From the NCBI GenBank assembly GCA_002840735.1, contig PHBY01000001.1, positions 186,001 to 250,000 on the forward strand: a stretch of DNA of 64,000 bases, given 5' to 3'. The notes beneath the pieces were generated by a model. It had not been told where the DNA came from and made no database searches. It saw nothing but the letters and a program-made list of their open reading frames with translations. The position numbers and the translations under genes were made by a program. This DNA comes from Chloroflexi bacterium HGW-Chloroflexi-2 (GTDB lineage Bacteria; Chloroflexota; Anaerolineae; Anaerolineales; Anaerolineaceae). This document shows, in pieces, positions 6,835-16,450 of this stretch (the first letter of the stretch is position 1; every line of letters starts with the position of its first letter).

Positions 6835-8427
6835 TTAAGTTAAATCTCCTGAGATAATCAGGGTAATCAGCATCACGAGAAATACAATGACCCATAGGAT
6901 ACCCCCCTGACCTTCAAGGATATTCGTAAACACATTAACAATACGTTGGAACAATCCAAGAAAAGACCAAATAAGATCATAAACCCATCGAAAACTTAAG
7001 AATTTGATAATATAATTTCCGATTGGTTTAAAGATTCTTTGCAAAAATTCTGTATATTCTGAATCTCTTAAAAATTTTCGAATCGAAAAAAGAATGATCA
7101 GAGGTAAGACAAACGCAACGATACTTGCAAACAATATTCCTGATGTATACCAATTTAGGTCACTGATAAGGAAAATCAACCATTGCGATAGGATTAATAT
7201 GAATAATCCCAATGGATAGGTTAACCAAATCCATTTTTCTTTTTGAGATAACAAAATATCAGCAATGGTTGCATGACGAAGATAACCAAGAATGATGATA
7301 GAGACTGAAAGAATTAATAAAATATTTCGGATAATTCCACCAGAGGTAATTAGCCCTTGCCAACCAATCGCTGATGGTGTGAAAGGCAAACCCGTGATAC
7401 CAATAACAGCAAGTAAAGGAATAACAGTTAATTTTCTACCTCTTGCAGAAAACAAAAATAAAACAGACCCACTTAAAATTAAAGCTAAAGTCCAGGCAAG
7501 GGTAGCTATTTGATTGTCATTAATGGAAGAATAAATTGCCAGGCCAGCCATTGTCACAATCCAATAAGGGCGTCCCTCCAATTCAGATGACGATCCATAC
7601 CACATAATAGCTCCAAATAATATACCCACAACCGTCAAAGTAAGTAAGATGCTCTGAACTCTTTCATCAAAGGTGCCCATCGGTAACCGCAATAGCACAA
7701 CCATTGAGGTTACAACACTTACCATCCTTATCGAATTACCCAAACCACGTCGAATCGGTGAGCCACTCACAAATGGCAAGTTGAATGGAATAACGCCTAA
7801 TCTCAAACCTACCGCAATTAATATGATAAAACCTATGGAATTTGCTTCCTGACCAATTCTTAGTGGAGTACCCTGTTCATAACTGATTAATAAACCAAAA
7901 ACAAAAATGGACAAACCTAGAATTTTTACAGCGAACGAAACAACGATTTCATTAATTTTTTGGTCAGAAATCACATTACGAATAAGAATTATAAATTCGA
8001 TTATATCGACCAATGCCCAAACTAAAAGAATTGTAATTATGCTACTGCTTAATACCGCCAGAAATCCAACAGTATAAACGAGATATAAACCTGACCAAAT
8101 CACTGGAGAAGGAATCTCATCCAATCGAGAAGAATCAGTAATTATTACAGCAGTCTGTACAGCACACAAAGCAAGCAATAATGGCCATGATACTGAATCT
8201 AATTGAAGGGTGATCCCCCGTTGAGAGATTTCACCAATAGGAAACCAATCTGGAAATTTAATTTGCAACGGGTAAAGCCACCGTAAACCTAAGATAATCC
8301 CCCAATTCGTGAGAGATAATATTGATGCGATAAGCCATACACGACCGATATTCGCTTTAATTCTCGTTAGTACCAGAATAAGTACTGCTGCAAATAAATT
8401 AAAACCAATGGGTATAAGGGTTATCAT
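6835..8427 (-). CDS. Complex-I-like membrane subunit with divergent proton-path residues
   Basis: A 530-residue polytopic protein with 14 or more helices and the general layout of the NuoL/M/N family. The normally conserved lysine plus PFH block after TM7 reads GLRLGVIPFNLPF, so Lys is replaced by Arg (R209) and His by Asn (N216). The TM5 acidic position reads ALVDIIEF, with D141 and E144 as candidates. It is the first of the three-gene membrane set and overlaps or abuts the next gene. The family is probable; a working antiporter channel is not shown. Confidence 0.7.
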   Translation of the reverse strand: MITLIPIGFNLFAAVLILVLTRIKANIGRVWLIASILSLTNWGIILGLRWLYPLQIKFPDWFPIGEISQRGITLQLDSVSWPLLLALCAVQTAVIITDSSRLDEIPSPVIWSGLYLVYTVGFLAVLSSSIITILLVWALVDIIEFIILIRNVISDQKINEIVVSFAVKILGLSIFVFGLLISYEQGTPLRIGQEANSIGFIILIAVGLRLGVIPFNLPFVSGSPIRRGLGNSIRMVSVVTSMVVLLRLPMGTFDERVQSILLTLTVVGILFGAIMWYGSSSELEGRPYWIVTMAGLAIYSSINDNQIATLAWTLALILSGSVLFLFSARGRKLTVIPLLAVIGITGLPFTPSAIGWQGLITSGGIIRNILLILSVSIIILGYLRHATIADILLSQKEKWIWLTYPLGLFILILSQWLIFLISDLNWYTSGILFASIVAFVLPLIILFSIRKFLRDSEYTEFLQRIFKPIGNYIIKFLSFRWVYDLIWSFLGLFQRIVNVFTNILEGQGGILWVIVFLVMLITLIISGDLT

Positions 8428-8436
8428 ACGATAAAA

Positions 8437-9858
8437 TCAAATAACCCTGTTAAATGGTTTACGTCGCATGAATTTCCCATTTCCCGCTTTTCCTAACCAC
8501 TTTCTACCATCCACCAGACAATTTCCTCTTAAGAAAACTTTTTCAGGAAAACCTTCTAACTCCCATCCCTCATAGAGATTGTAATCTGTGCGCTGGTGAG
8601 ACCATTCGCGTCCATATGTTATTTTCATCTGCGGGTTCCAGATCACTATATCAGCGTCACTACCTGGTTGAATTACTCCTTTTTGTGGGTAGAGACCAAA
8701 AATTTTGGCAGGATTGGTGGACGTAAGGGCAACAAATTGATGCGCTGTGATACGGCCCTTTACCACACCTTCTGTCCAGAATATGGGCAATCGATCACCT
8801 ACTCCAGGCAAACCGTTTGGAATTTTGGTAAAGTCATCTTTCCCTAATTCCTTGCCAGGTATCATTACTTCCTTTCCTTCATAAAGAATAGGTTGTGTTC
8901 CATCAAAGAAAAATGGGCAATGGTCTGTTCCCAACACCTGGATCGTTCCGTCCATAATCCCCTGCCACAACCGTTCATTATCTTCCTCAAAACGCATAGG
9001 AGGAGAACAAATCCATTTGGCTCCATCTGCCTGCTTTAGGTTTTCGACTGTAAAAAACAAGTATTGGGGACATGTCTCTCCCATAACCTGAATTCCTAAA
9101 TCCCGTCCATAAGCTAATTGATCAACCTCCCCCCCGGCGTTCATATGAACAATATATAAAGGCGCATCCGTGTGAGCAGAAAGTGAAATTCCTCTGGAGA
9201 CAGCCTCTACAGCACCCCAGGCAGGCCTTGTATGCGCATGCCATTCAGGGGTTGTATAACCGGCTGTTAATGCTTCCTGAACAAGGATTTCTATGATGTC
9301 ACCGTTTTCTGCGTGAAGCATGGTTAAAAATCCATGTTTTTTTGCTATGCGCATTACTTTAAAAATATCAGCATCCTGCAACCTCAAAGTGGAGTTATAA
9401 GCCGTAAATACTTTTAATGAGGTTACCCCTATATCAATGAGCGCAGGAATCTGTTCAGCAACCTCTGAATTGAATATGGAAATATTCATATGAAAACCAT
9501 AATCAATTGCTGCTTTCGGTTCAGATTTTTTTAACCAATCTGAAATATCTTTTTTCAGATCATTTCCAGTTTGAGGAACAAAATCGAGAACAGTTGTTGT
9601 GCCACCAAATGCTGCTGCTTTATGTCCGGTGTAATGATCATCCGAAGAAACCGTATTAAACATGGGAAGATCAAAATGAGTGTGCGCATCAATTCCACCA
9701 GGAAGAATTAATTTCTCATGAGCGTCTACAATTTGATCAATACCTGTGGTTGATAAATTTATTCCTATTTGGACAATTTTTTCACCATCTATTAGAATAT
9801 CTGCTTTGCATTCATCAGATGCAGAAATTATTGTTCCACCCCGAATAATTGTTTTCAT
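8437..9858 (-). CDS. hydA: Dihydropyrimidinase / hydantoinase
   Basis: A 473-residue cyclic amidohydrolase that opens dihydropyrimidine or hydantoin rings to N-carbamoyl amino acids. Visible metal-site elements are GGIDAHTHFDLP (HxH), the carbamylated lysine in TSLKVFTAY, His in LHAENGD, His in YIVHMNAGGEV and the aspartate in GTDHCPFF. Length and order are those of bacterial D-hydantoinases. It lies at the downstream end of the purine island. Hydantoinases (HyuA/HydA) are also part of the E. coli yge-type cluster, which supports a ureide-hydrolysing role over general pyrimidine use. The exact substrate is not determined. Confidence 0.92.
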   Translation of the reverse strand: MKTIIRGGTIISASDECKADILIDGEKIVQIGINLSTTGIDQIVDAHEKLILPGGIDAHTHFDLPMFNTVSSDDHYTGHKAAAFGGTTTVLDFVPQTGNDLKKDISDWLKKSEPKAAIDYGFHMNISIFNSEVAEQIPALIDIGVTSLKVFTAYNSTLRLQDADIFKVMRIAKKHGFLTMLHAENGDIIEILVQEALTAGYTTPEWHAHTRPAWGAVEAVSRGISLSAHTDAPLYIVHMNAGGEVDQLAYGRDLGIQVMGETCPQYLFFTVENLKQADGAKWICSPPMRFEEDNERLWQGIMDGTIQVLGTDHCPFFFDGTQPILYEGKEVMIPGKELGKDDFTKIPNGLPGVGDRLPIFWTEGVVKGRITAHQFVALTSTNPAKIFGLYPQKGVIQPGSDADIVIWNPQMKITYGREWSHQRTDYNLYEGWELEGFPEKVFLRGNCLVDGRKWLGKAGNGKFMRRKPFNRVI

Positions 9859-9888
9859 TACTTCCTCATCTTATTTCGGTACCCAAAT

Positions 9889-10455
9889 TTATTTATCTTC
9901 TTTGATTTTATCCCATTCCAGAAGTATCTTCAAAAAATCGATTTCTAAATTTTTAATATTATCTTCAGGTTGATTATAATCACCGTTTTTTTCAGCTCTT
10001 TCCTTCAGAGATTTCCATAAGATTTCCCGTTCTTCACCCTCAACCACCAGATCACGGACTGAGGATGCATTTTTCATCAGAAATCCTGTTGTGTACAAAA
10101 ACGTGATTCTTCGCCAGCGGTCCGCATGGATAGGATTTTCGAGTGGAATTAAATCTCCAATCTGAATCTTGAAATACTCCTCATTAGCACGTGGATGATC
10201 TTTTTGATCTCGAAATAATTGTGAGCGGGTTGTTAATTCGTGTCCTTTGACCGGGGATATATACTTGATTTGCCAACGATTATTTTCGTCAAATGCAGCT
10301 GTCTGGTAAAAAGCAATATAATCGACTGCAATAACCTTGGGAGCACTTTTGAGTGGAATACGATACCATCCCAATAAACGTGCTAACTCAAGGTCTTTTG
10401 GATTCGGCACGATAGCAACAAGAACAAGATCTGTGTCTGAGGGAAGAGAATTCAT
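9889..10455 (-). CDS. Conserved-looking hypothetical protein
   Basis: A 188-residue soluble protein with no signal or membrane segment. I do not recognise a named family. Features that look like fold signatures are LARLLGWYRIPL near residue 25, VDYIAFYQTAAF near 47, and DRWRRITFLYTTG near 125. The C-terminal 50 residues are charged and helical. It lies between the hydantoinase (30-nt gap) and a terminator-bounded PLP gene. That terminator suggests it starts a new unit with hydA, although I could not place a promoter. Confidence 0.7.
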   Translation of the reverse strand: MNSLPSDTDLVLVAIVPNPKDLELARLLGWYRIPLKSAPKVIAVDYIAFYQTAAFDENNRWQIKYISPVKGHELTTRSQLFRDQKDHPRANEEYFKIQIGDLIPLENPIHADRWRRITFLYTTGFLMKNASSVRDLVVEGEEREILWKSLKERAEKNGDYNQPEDNIKNLEIDFLKILLEWDKIKEDK

Positions 10456-10483
10456 TTATGTCCTGTTCACTAAATTTATTTTA

Positions 10484-10519
10484 CAAAAAGGGTTCTATGA
10501 ATTTGCGCCATAGAACCCC
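10484..10519 (-). terminator. Rho-independent terminator after the 10.5-kb PLP enzyme
   Basis: A 10-bp stem, GGGTTCTATG / CATAGAACCC, encloses a 9-nt loop. On the minus strand the stem is followed by TTTTTGTAAA. It separates the PLP gene from the hypothetical-hydA pair. Confidence 0.85.
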
Positions 10520-10541
10520 GTTTTTAGACAATTATTGATAA

Positions 10542-12020
10542 CTAATTGTATTTTTTCAACAAACCAACACGATCATTGAATTCGGAAATATATTCATCAA
10601 TTTCTTCCAATTGAGATTGGAAGCCAGTCCAATAATCTTTGTCATACCACTGGTCCATAATTTCATTGTATGTCTTACCTTGTTGTTCAACCCAGGTATA
10701 ATATTTGAGATTGTGAACACGTTTCCGATCCTGATACGTTAATTCCACCAAATTATCTGTTGATTCTCCCATTAGTGCAGATGCATATACTTCAGCAGCA
10801 TCATGACTGGTAAATTCGCCAAATTGTTCTCGATACTCGACAATTCTCGAGTCGTATAATTCTACTGAATCTGTTAATACTGCGAGCACAATATCATCCT
10901 CTGTCAGTTCATAATATTTTGCAAATTTGATGGCAGTCAGCATGTTTGCAATTCCAGAATGACCAAAGAGATGCAGGTTCTGGATGATTTGTTCAGGTAC
11001 ACCTTTCTTGGCTAAATATTGCTTTCCTTCAGGCTCATTAAACAATCGTACAATTTTTACAACCGAATTATCATCTATGGCGGTCACCATATCGGTATTC
11101 TTCACATTATGAATCCAGGGAACGTGTTTATCACCAATTCCTTCGATCCGATGTGCGCCAAAACCATTATTCAATAATGTCGGACATTGTAATGCTTCGG
11201 AAGCAACAATTTTCGATGTTGGGAATAATTGCTTCAAGTAATCTCCAACACCAATTGTGCCGGCTGAGCCAGTAGTGGCGCAGAATCCAGCAAAATTACT
11301 GTTAGGTTTCATTTCTGCTTTAAGAATTTCTTCCATGGCATGGCCAGTGATGCTATAATGCCACAAATAGTTGCCGAACTCATCGAATTGGTTGAAAATA
11401 ACCAATGGCTCACCAGATTCCCTCAGTTCCCAGCATTTATCAAAGATTTCTTTTACATTTGATTCACTACCAGGGGTTGCAATCACCTGTGTGGCTACAT
11501 TCTTAAGCCAATCAAATCTTTCCTGGCTCATCTCTTCCGGAAGGATAGCAATCGATTCACAAGCTAACAATTTGGAGTCGTATGCTCCACCACGGCAATA
11601 ATTTCCGGTGGAAGGCCAAACTGCTTTATGGACGGTCGGATCAAATTGACCGGTGACCAATCTGGGAACCAGACAACCATAGGCAGCACCCACCTTATGA
11701 GCACCGGTTGGGAACCATTTTCCAACCAAAACAATAATTCTGGCTTTAACACCGGTGAGAGAAGATGGCAATTCCACATAATTTACACCACCAAATTTCC
11801 CCCCAAAATCTTTCGGTTCATTTTTCCAGGTGATTCGGAAAAGATTTCTGGGATGAATATCCCATAATCCTATATTGGCTAATTCTTCTTTAATCTTCTC
11901 TGGAACTAACGCTGGATTTCTTTGTTGTGCAAGAGTAGGGAGAATGATGTTTCTTTCTCGTGCTCGTTGAACAGAGCGATTTCTTGCTTCTTCGTTTATT
12001 GAAAAATCTATTTTTGCCAT
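10542..12020 (-). CDS. Fold-type II PLP-dependent lyase/synthase, substrate unknown
   Basis: A 492-residue enzyme of the tryptophan-synthase-beta/cysteine-synthase fold. The PLP Schiff-base lysine is expected in PTGAHKVGAAYG (about residue 110), the substrate loop at STGNYCRGGA, and the phosphate-binding glycine loop at TTGSAGTIGVG. It is longer than cysteine synthase (about 310 aa) and lacks the motifs I know from YgeX diaminopropionate ammonia-lyase. Its place among YgeW, YgeY, carbamate kinase and hydantoinase genes makes beta-elimination of an amino-acid end product attractive, but that is inference. It starts 9 nt after the glycosyltransferase gene and ends at a clear terminator. Confidence 0.8.
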   Translation of the reverse strand: MAKIDFSINEEARNRSVQRARERNIILPTLAQQRNPALVPEKIKEELANIGLWDIHPRNLFRITWKNEPKDFGGKFGGVNYVELPSSLTGVKARIIVLVGKWFPTGAHKVGAAYGCLVPRLVTGQFDPTVHKAVWPSTGNYCRGGAYDSKLLACESIAILPEEMSQERFDWLKNVATQVIATPGSESNVKEIFDKCWELRESGEPLVIFNQFDEFGNYLWHYSITGHAMEEILKAEMKPNSNFAGFCATTGSAGTIGVGDYLKQLFPTSKIVASEALQCPTLLNNGFGAHRIEGIGDKHVPWIHNVKNTDMVTAIDDNSVVKIVRLFNEPEGKQYLAKKGVPEQIIQNLHLFGHSGIANMLTAIKFAKYYELTEDDIVLAVLTDSVELYDSRIVEYREQFGEFTSHDAAEVYASALMGESTDNLVELTYQDRKRVHNLKYYTWVEQQGKTYNEIMDQWYDKDYWTGFQSQLEEIDEYISEFNDRVGLLKKYN

Positions 12021-12029
12021 ATTATCTTC

Positions 12030-12983
12030 CTATTCCTTTGAATATTTAATATCAGAAGGTGCTTCACTAACAATATAGAGTGGTCGCCCTTTAACCTCAT
12101 CGTATATACGTCCAATATATTCACCTAAAATCCCTAAGGAAACTAATTGGACACCCCCCAAAAATAAGACCGCAATTAATGTGGTAGCTTGCCCGGTGAA
12201 TTGTTGTGATCCAAGAATTCTCAACAAGATTACAACCGGAATTGCAATCAGACTGACGCCAGCGGAGATAAATCCCATATAAGTGGCAATTTGCAATGGA
12301 ACGTACGAAAAACCGGTGATGGCAGTTAATGCCAACTTCATCATTTTCTTAAATGGATACTTTGTCTCACCCGCTAAACGAGCTGCTCGCTTATAAGTCA
12401 CACCTACCTGTTTAAACCCTACCCAGGCTGACATTCCTCGCAGAAAACGGTGATGTTCTCGCATCGAATTCATCACACTGACAACTTTTCGATCCATCAA
12501 TCGAAAATCGCCAGTGTCCAGAGGAATTTTAACATCCGTGATTCTAAAAATCAGTCGGTAGAATACGGAAGCAGTCACCTTTTTAAAGAATGTCTCACCT
12601 TCCCGGTCTGATCTGACCGCATACACTACTTCATAACCTTCCTGCCATTTCTCAATCAACTGAAGAATCACCTCTGGGGGATCCTGTAAATCAGAATCTA
12701 TAATGACAACTGCCTGCCCGCGACTATAATCCAAACCAGCTGTAACGGCGATCTGGTGTCCAAAGTTTCTGGCGAAGATTACCGGTCTGATTCTCCCATC
12801 GTTTTTAGCAATTTCCCGAATCAGATTGGTTGAACCATCGGTTGATCCATCATCCACAAGAATCAATTCCCAGGATTGTCCAGATTTATTCATTACTTCT
12901 TTGATACGATCGTAAAGAATGGGCAAATTTTCTAATTCATTATAAATCGGGGCAATAATTGTAAAAATTGGCGAATTATCCAT
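12030..12983 (-). CDS. GT2 glycosyltransferase, polyprenyl-phosphate type
   Basis: A 317-residue family 2 glycosyltransferase that would transfer a sugar from a nucleotide donor to a polyprenyl-phosphate carrier at the membrane. The N-terminal catalytic domain shows [10 protein letters not shown], the metal-binding DSDLQDPPE and a distal GDFRLMDRK. Two C-terminal hydrophobic helices (about residues 230-300) are typical of the GtrB/DPM1-like branch. It sits 2 nt after the threonine-synthase-like gene and before the PLP gene. Its link to purine breakdown is unclear, and it may be a passenger in the operon. Confidence 0.9.
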   Translation of the reverse strand: MDNSPIFTIIAPIYNELENLPILYDRIKEVMNKSGQSWELILVDDGSTDGSTNLIREIAKNDGRIRPVIFARNFGHQIAVTAGLDYSRGQAVVIIDSDLQDPPEVILQLIEKWQEGYEVVYAVRSDREGETFFKKVTASVFYRLIFRITDVKIPLDTGDFRLMDRKVVSVMNSMREHHRFLRGMSAWVGFKQVGVTYKRAARLAGETKYPFKKMMKLALTAITGFSYVPLQIATYMGFISAGVSLIAIPVVILLRILGSQQFTGQATTLIAVLFLGGVQLVSLGILGEYIGRIYDEVKGRPLYIVSEAPSDIKYSKE

Positions 12984-12985
12984 TG

Positions 12986-14242
12986 TTATTCTCTGTTATT
13001 TTGAAGGTATTTTTTCAAAGATTGCATCGTTGGTTCTATTATGGGCGCTTCCTTGACCGCCATCATTGCAGCTCTTATGTCTTTAAGACCAGATCCTGTA
13101 TTAATTACCAGAACTGGATCTTCTGGTTTGATCATACCTGATTGAATTGCATTTACCAAGCCCGCATATGCTGTTGCTCCAGCGGGTTCTGAAAAAATTC
13201 CAACTTTTCCAAGCTCTGATATTGCCTTTAAAATTTGTTGGTCACTCACGAGTAGATACGAACCTTTGGTTTGTGATGCTGCTCTCACCGCACGGATACC
13301 ATCTCGAGGTAAATCAACAGAAATACTGTCTGCAATCGTATCCGCTTTTACCGGAATAATTTCTTCAGATTTTCTGTGAAATGCATTGGCAATTGCAGCA
13401 GAGCCTTCTGATTGCACGCCAAAGATTCTTGGCATATGATCCAACCAACCTAATGAAATCAAATCCTTAAATCCTTTGTGAATGCCAGAAATAATATTTC
13501 CATCCCCCACACTGACAAAGATTGATAATGGTTGGTTATCCATGGCTTTCTTGACAATAATTTCTTCCCAGATTTCAAATGCAGCAGTCTTTTTCCCCTC
13601 AATAGTGAATGGATTGTATCCTGTATTTCGACAATACCAACCGAATTCATTTGCTGCTTCTACCGATAAATCAAACGCGGAATCATAATTGCCATCTACC
13701 AAAATGACTTCAGCCTGGTAGATGAGTAATTGTGCAATTTTTGCAGGTGGAGCAGTTTTTGGAGCAAAAATAATGGCTCTTTGCTCAACTGCAGCAGCCA
13801 ATCCTGCCAGCGCAGCCCCTGCATTTCCTGTTGAGGCAGTAACAACAACATTAGACCCAATCTCTTTGGCTCTGGCGATCACTACAGCACTGGCTCGATC
13901 CTTGAATGAAGCGGTGGGGTTTTTTCCTTCGTCTTTTATCCATAAATTTTTAAGGTTTAACTCTCTTTTCAACTGATTTGGCGAATAGACAGGGGTTCCA
14001 CCAGTCATCCGAAATGGAGTACCTTCAAACCCAGGATCAGAGACTGGTAATAATGGCAAATATCGCCAGAGATAATTTTCTTCTCTGGAGGTAATGTCAC
14101 TAGCTTCATATTTTCTCTTAATTGAGGAAATGTCCAGGACAATGTCCAGATTACCACCATCTTTTGGACAGGTATAAAGTTCTTGTGTACAGGCATATTC
14201 TGTTCCACAAATGGAACAAGCGTATCCCAGAAATTTATTCAT
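12986..14242 (-). CDS. thrC: Threonine synthase-like PLP enzyme
   Basis: A 418-residue fold-type II PLP enzyme. An N-terminal zinc-ribbon-like segment (C9, C12, C18, C25) precedes the catalytic domain, as in many threonine synthases. The PLP lysine is in [10 protein letters not shown] (about residue 117), with [13 protein letters not shown] as the substrate loop and [10 protein letters not shown] as the glycine loop. By family it should make threonine from O-phosphohomoserine. It reads from a promoter carrying the same operator as the 8-oxoguanine deaminase promoter, so a catabolic PLP reaction in the purine island is a real alternative. Confidence 0.8.
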   Translation of the reverse strand: MNKFLGYACSICGTEYACTQELYTCPKDGGNLDIVLDISSIKRKYEASDITSREENYLWRYLPLLPVSDPGFEGTPFRMTGGTPVYSPNQLKRELNLKNLWIKDEGKNPTASFKDRASAVVIARAKEIGSNVVVTASTGNAGAALAGLAAAVEQRAIIFAPKTAPPAKIAQLLIYQAEVILVDGNYDSAFDLSVEAANEFGWYCRNTGYNPFTIEGKKTAAFEIWEEIIVKKAMDNQPLSIFVSVGDGNIISGIHKGFKDLISLGWLDHMPRIFGVQSEGSAAIANAFHRKSEEIIPVKADTIADSISVDLPRDGIRAVRAASQTKGSYLLVSDQQILKAISELGKVGIFSEPAGATAYAGLVNAIQSGMIKPEDPVLVINTGSGLKDIRAAMMAVKEAPIIEPTMQSLKKYLQNNRE

Positions 14243-14300
14243 AGTCTACCTGAATTCTAATAACACTAATGTTCTCAACGAATAGTACTATTATAACGTG

Positions 14301-14341
14301 AATGTATTATTAAGGCTCCATTTGTGTAAATTGTCTGACAA
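14301..14341 (-). promoter_or_regulatory. Promoter with adjacent TTGTC-T-GACAA operator for the thrC-like operon
   Basis: On the minus strand TTTACA (14325-14330) and TACATT (14301-14306) are 18 nt apart. The perfect palindrome TTGTCTGACAA (14331-14341) directly abuts the -35 box. The same palindrome abuts the -35 box of the promoter at 26857-26885, so a shared regulator is likely. The GntR/UTRA protein encoded at 22836-23588 is the obvious candidate. Confidence 0.65.
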
Positions 14342-14399
14342 TTAAAAGGTTGGTTATCCACTGAATTTCTACAAGATCACCAGAGTGAATCCAAAATAG

Positions 14400-15398
14400 T
14401 TATTGGCGTTCAAAAGGTGTTCCCAAAGCACCAGGTTGGCGAGATTGCATCGATCGCAGTATTTTTACTGCCCGTAGACGTACTTTGTCAGGCAACGAGG
14501 CTATCAATCTCTCCATCCATTCAGTATTACCCATATTCACGAACAACAAAGCAAGAATCATTAAAGGAAATGGCGCAACCTGAAGCACTTGTGAGGGAAT
14601 TGATGTCATGTACGGTTGTAAAACCAAACCTAACCATTGTAAAAAGGCAAACAAATATGCTCCAAACGCTGCCCTGATCGGATTCCAACCGCCGAAGATT
14701 GTAATTGCTAACACAATCCATCCGATTCCATCCAGTCCGGTGATCGTTCCTTTCCAGCCTGGTTTTACGCTTAATGTATATAGGGGACCGGCTAATCCAA
14801 CGAGTGCTCCACCAACAATTGTATAAAAATATCGCATTTTTTGGACGTTTGCACCTCTAACATAAGCTGCAGCTGGTTTCTCTCCAATTCCTTGCAGCAT
14901 TAATCCAGGGCGTGTCTTAAAAATCCAGAACCAGGCAACGCCAATCATAATAATACTTATATACGTCATCAATGACTGTTGGAATAATAATCTTCCTAAA
15001 ATTGGGATATCTTTTAAAAATGGGATCGAGGTTGATAGCATAATTGGACCCTGGGAACCCATAATGGGGTTACCCAGGAAATATGCTAAATCACGACAGG
15101 TGATTGCAAGAATGAAACCGACAGCTACTTGAGATTGTTTCAGGGTAATGCTGCTGAAAGCAACGATCGTTGCTACCAAAGCACCTACTACCATTCCAGC
15201 CAGGAAACCAAAAAATAAACTATCAGTCTCTACTGCCACCCAAAAACCAATCATTGCGGATAAGAGTATTACACCATTAAGGGATAAATTAATTACACCT
15301 GCTCGCTCAGTGAGGGTCTCTCCAATGACAGCAATTACAATAGGAGCGCCAGAAGCGATTACACCTGCTAATCCGAAAAGAATAATATCGTTTCCCAT
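14400..15398 (-). CDS. ABC transporter permease, BMP/nucleoside type (second subunit)
   Basis: A 332-residue inner-membrane permease of the BPD_transp_2 family with about nine helices. The start DIILFGLAGVIASGAPIVIAVIGETLTERAGV and the loop GEKPAAAYVRGANV are typical of the second permease of BMP-family purine nucleoside importers (NupQ-like). It follows the first permease by 8 nt. The C-terminus is a short cytoplasmic Arg-rich tail. It is the last gene of the bmpA-ATPase-permease-permease unit. Confidence 0.9.
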   Translation of the reverse strand: MGNDIILFGLAGVIASGAPIVIAVIGETLTERAGVINLSLNGVILLSAMIGFWVAVETDSLFFGFLAGMVVGALVATIVAFSSITLKQSQVAVGFILAITCRDLAYFLGNPIMGSQGPIMLSTSIPFLKDIPILGRLLFQQSLMTYISIIMIGVAWFWIFKTRPGLMLQGIGEKPAAAYVRGANVQKMRYFYTIVGGALVGLAGPLYTLSVKPGWKGTITGLDGIGWIVLAITIFGGWNPIRAAFGAYLFAFLQWLGLVLQPYMTSIPSQVLQVAPFPLMILALLFVNMGNTEWMERLIASLPDKVRLRAVKILRSMQSRQPGALGTPFERQ

Positions 15399-15406
15399 AG
15401 CTACTT

Positions 15407-16450
15407 CTATTTCCTTCCTAAGAATTTTTGTTTTACGCCTTGAGAAATCATCACAAACAGAACTAAGCTTCCTTGCAAAACTCCGGTCAATGACGAATCC
15501 AGCTTGAGAACAATTGGTAATTGAATACCACCTATATTAAGAGCTGCAAAGAAAAGCGCGATGGGAGCTAACCAAATTGCTTGATAATTTATTAACATGG
15601 CGATCATTAAGCCCATAAACCCATAACCACTTGAAATTGATGGAATCAATCGGTGATAAACGGCTGTAACTTGGATTGCCCCAGCCAATCCAGCAAATAA
15701 TCCACAAATGATGAAAGATAACATCATGTGTTGCCAGGTTGGGATACCCATCCGAAATGCGGATTTCATCCCCTTTCCAACAGCTTTTAACCGTAAACCG
15801 AAATGTGTACCCTGAAGCATAAAGTAAATAATGACCAATCCTATGATTGCAAAAGCGATTGACCAGATACTTACACGAAAATTTTGGAAAGTTGGCAACC
15901 AGAATTGTTCAGGGAATGGCTCAGTTCCACTCATCGATGCTACCCCGGGACGACTCCAGGCACCAAAAATAAGTCCAATGTTTAAGGCTGTAGCAATAAA
16001 ATTTAACCCCAAACCACCAAATATTTCATTGACCCCGCCAAATGTCTTCAAGACACCAGCCAAACCTGCCCAAATAGCTCCACCGATCATCCCAGCCAGG
16101 ATTGAAATCGTGATGACCAATACCGGGGATAAGGAGGTTTCCAAAAATAATCTCATAACGCCGGTTGTAAAAATCGCACCTACTGTTATTTGTCCCTCAA
16201 TACCGATATTCCACATACCCGTAGTAAATGTAGACAACAACCCACATGTTACTAATAGTAAAGGGACCCAAACTACAAGAACACTGGAAATGCGAGTGGC
16301 ATTTCCTGTCGCACCTTCCCAAATTAGTCGAAATGCTTCCAGAGGTTGTGATTTTACCAATATCAAAATAATGGATACAAACAACAATGAAAATACCAGA
16401 CCACCCAATTGAAATAATAATGAAATGCTACGGGTTCGTGATTTATTCAT
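15407..16450 (-). CDS. ABC transporter permease, BMP/nucleoside type (first subunit)
   Basis: A 347-residue permease, paralogous to the next gene. It has about nine hydrophobic helices and family segments such as GMWNIGIEGQITVGA and LRLKAVGKGMKSAFRMGI, the cytoplasmic coupling loop. It overlaps the ATPase gene by 4 nt (ATGA-type junction), so translation is likely coupled. Together with its paralog it should form the membrane channel for purine or nucleoside import. Confidence 0.92.
   Translation of the reverse strand: MNKSRTRSISLLFQLGGLVFSLLFVSIILILVKSQPLEAFRLIWEGATGNATRISSVLVVWVPLLLVTCGLLSTFTTGMWNIGIEGQITVGAIFTTGVMRLFLETSLSPVLVITISILAGMIGGAIWAGLAGVLKTFGGVNEIFGGLGLNFIATALNIGLIFGAWSRPGVASMSGTEPFPEQFWLPTFQNFRVSIWSIAFAIIGLVIIYFMLQGTHFGLRLKAVGKGMKSAFRMGIPTWQHMMLSFIICGLFAGLAGAIQVTAVYHRLIPSISSGYGFMGLMIAMLINYQAIWLAPIALFFAALNIGGIQLPIVLKLDSSLTGVLQGSLVLFVMISQGVKQKFLGRK

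Noticed and set aside
15831-16412. 193-aa plus-strand ORF
   Set aside because: It is antisense to the ABC permease and its composition mirrors hydrophobic codons read backwards.
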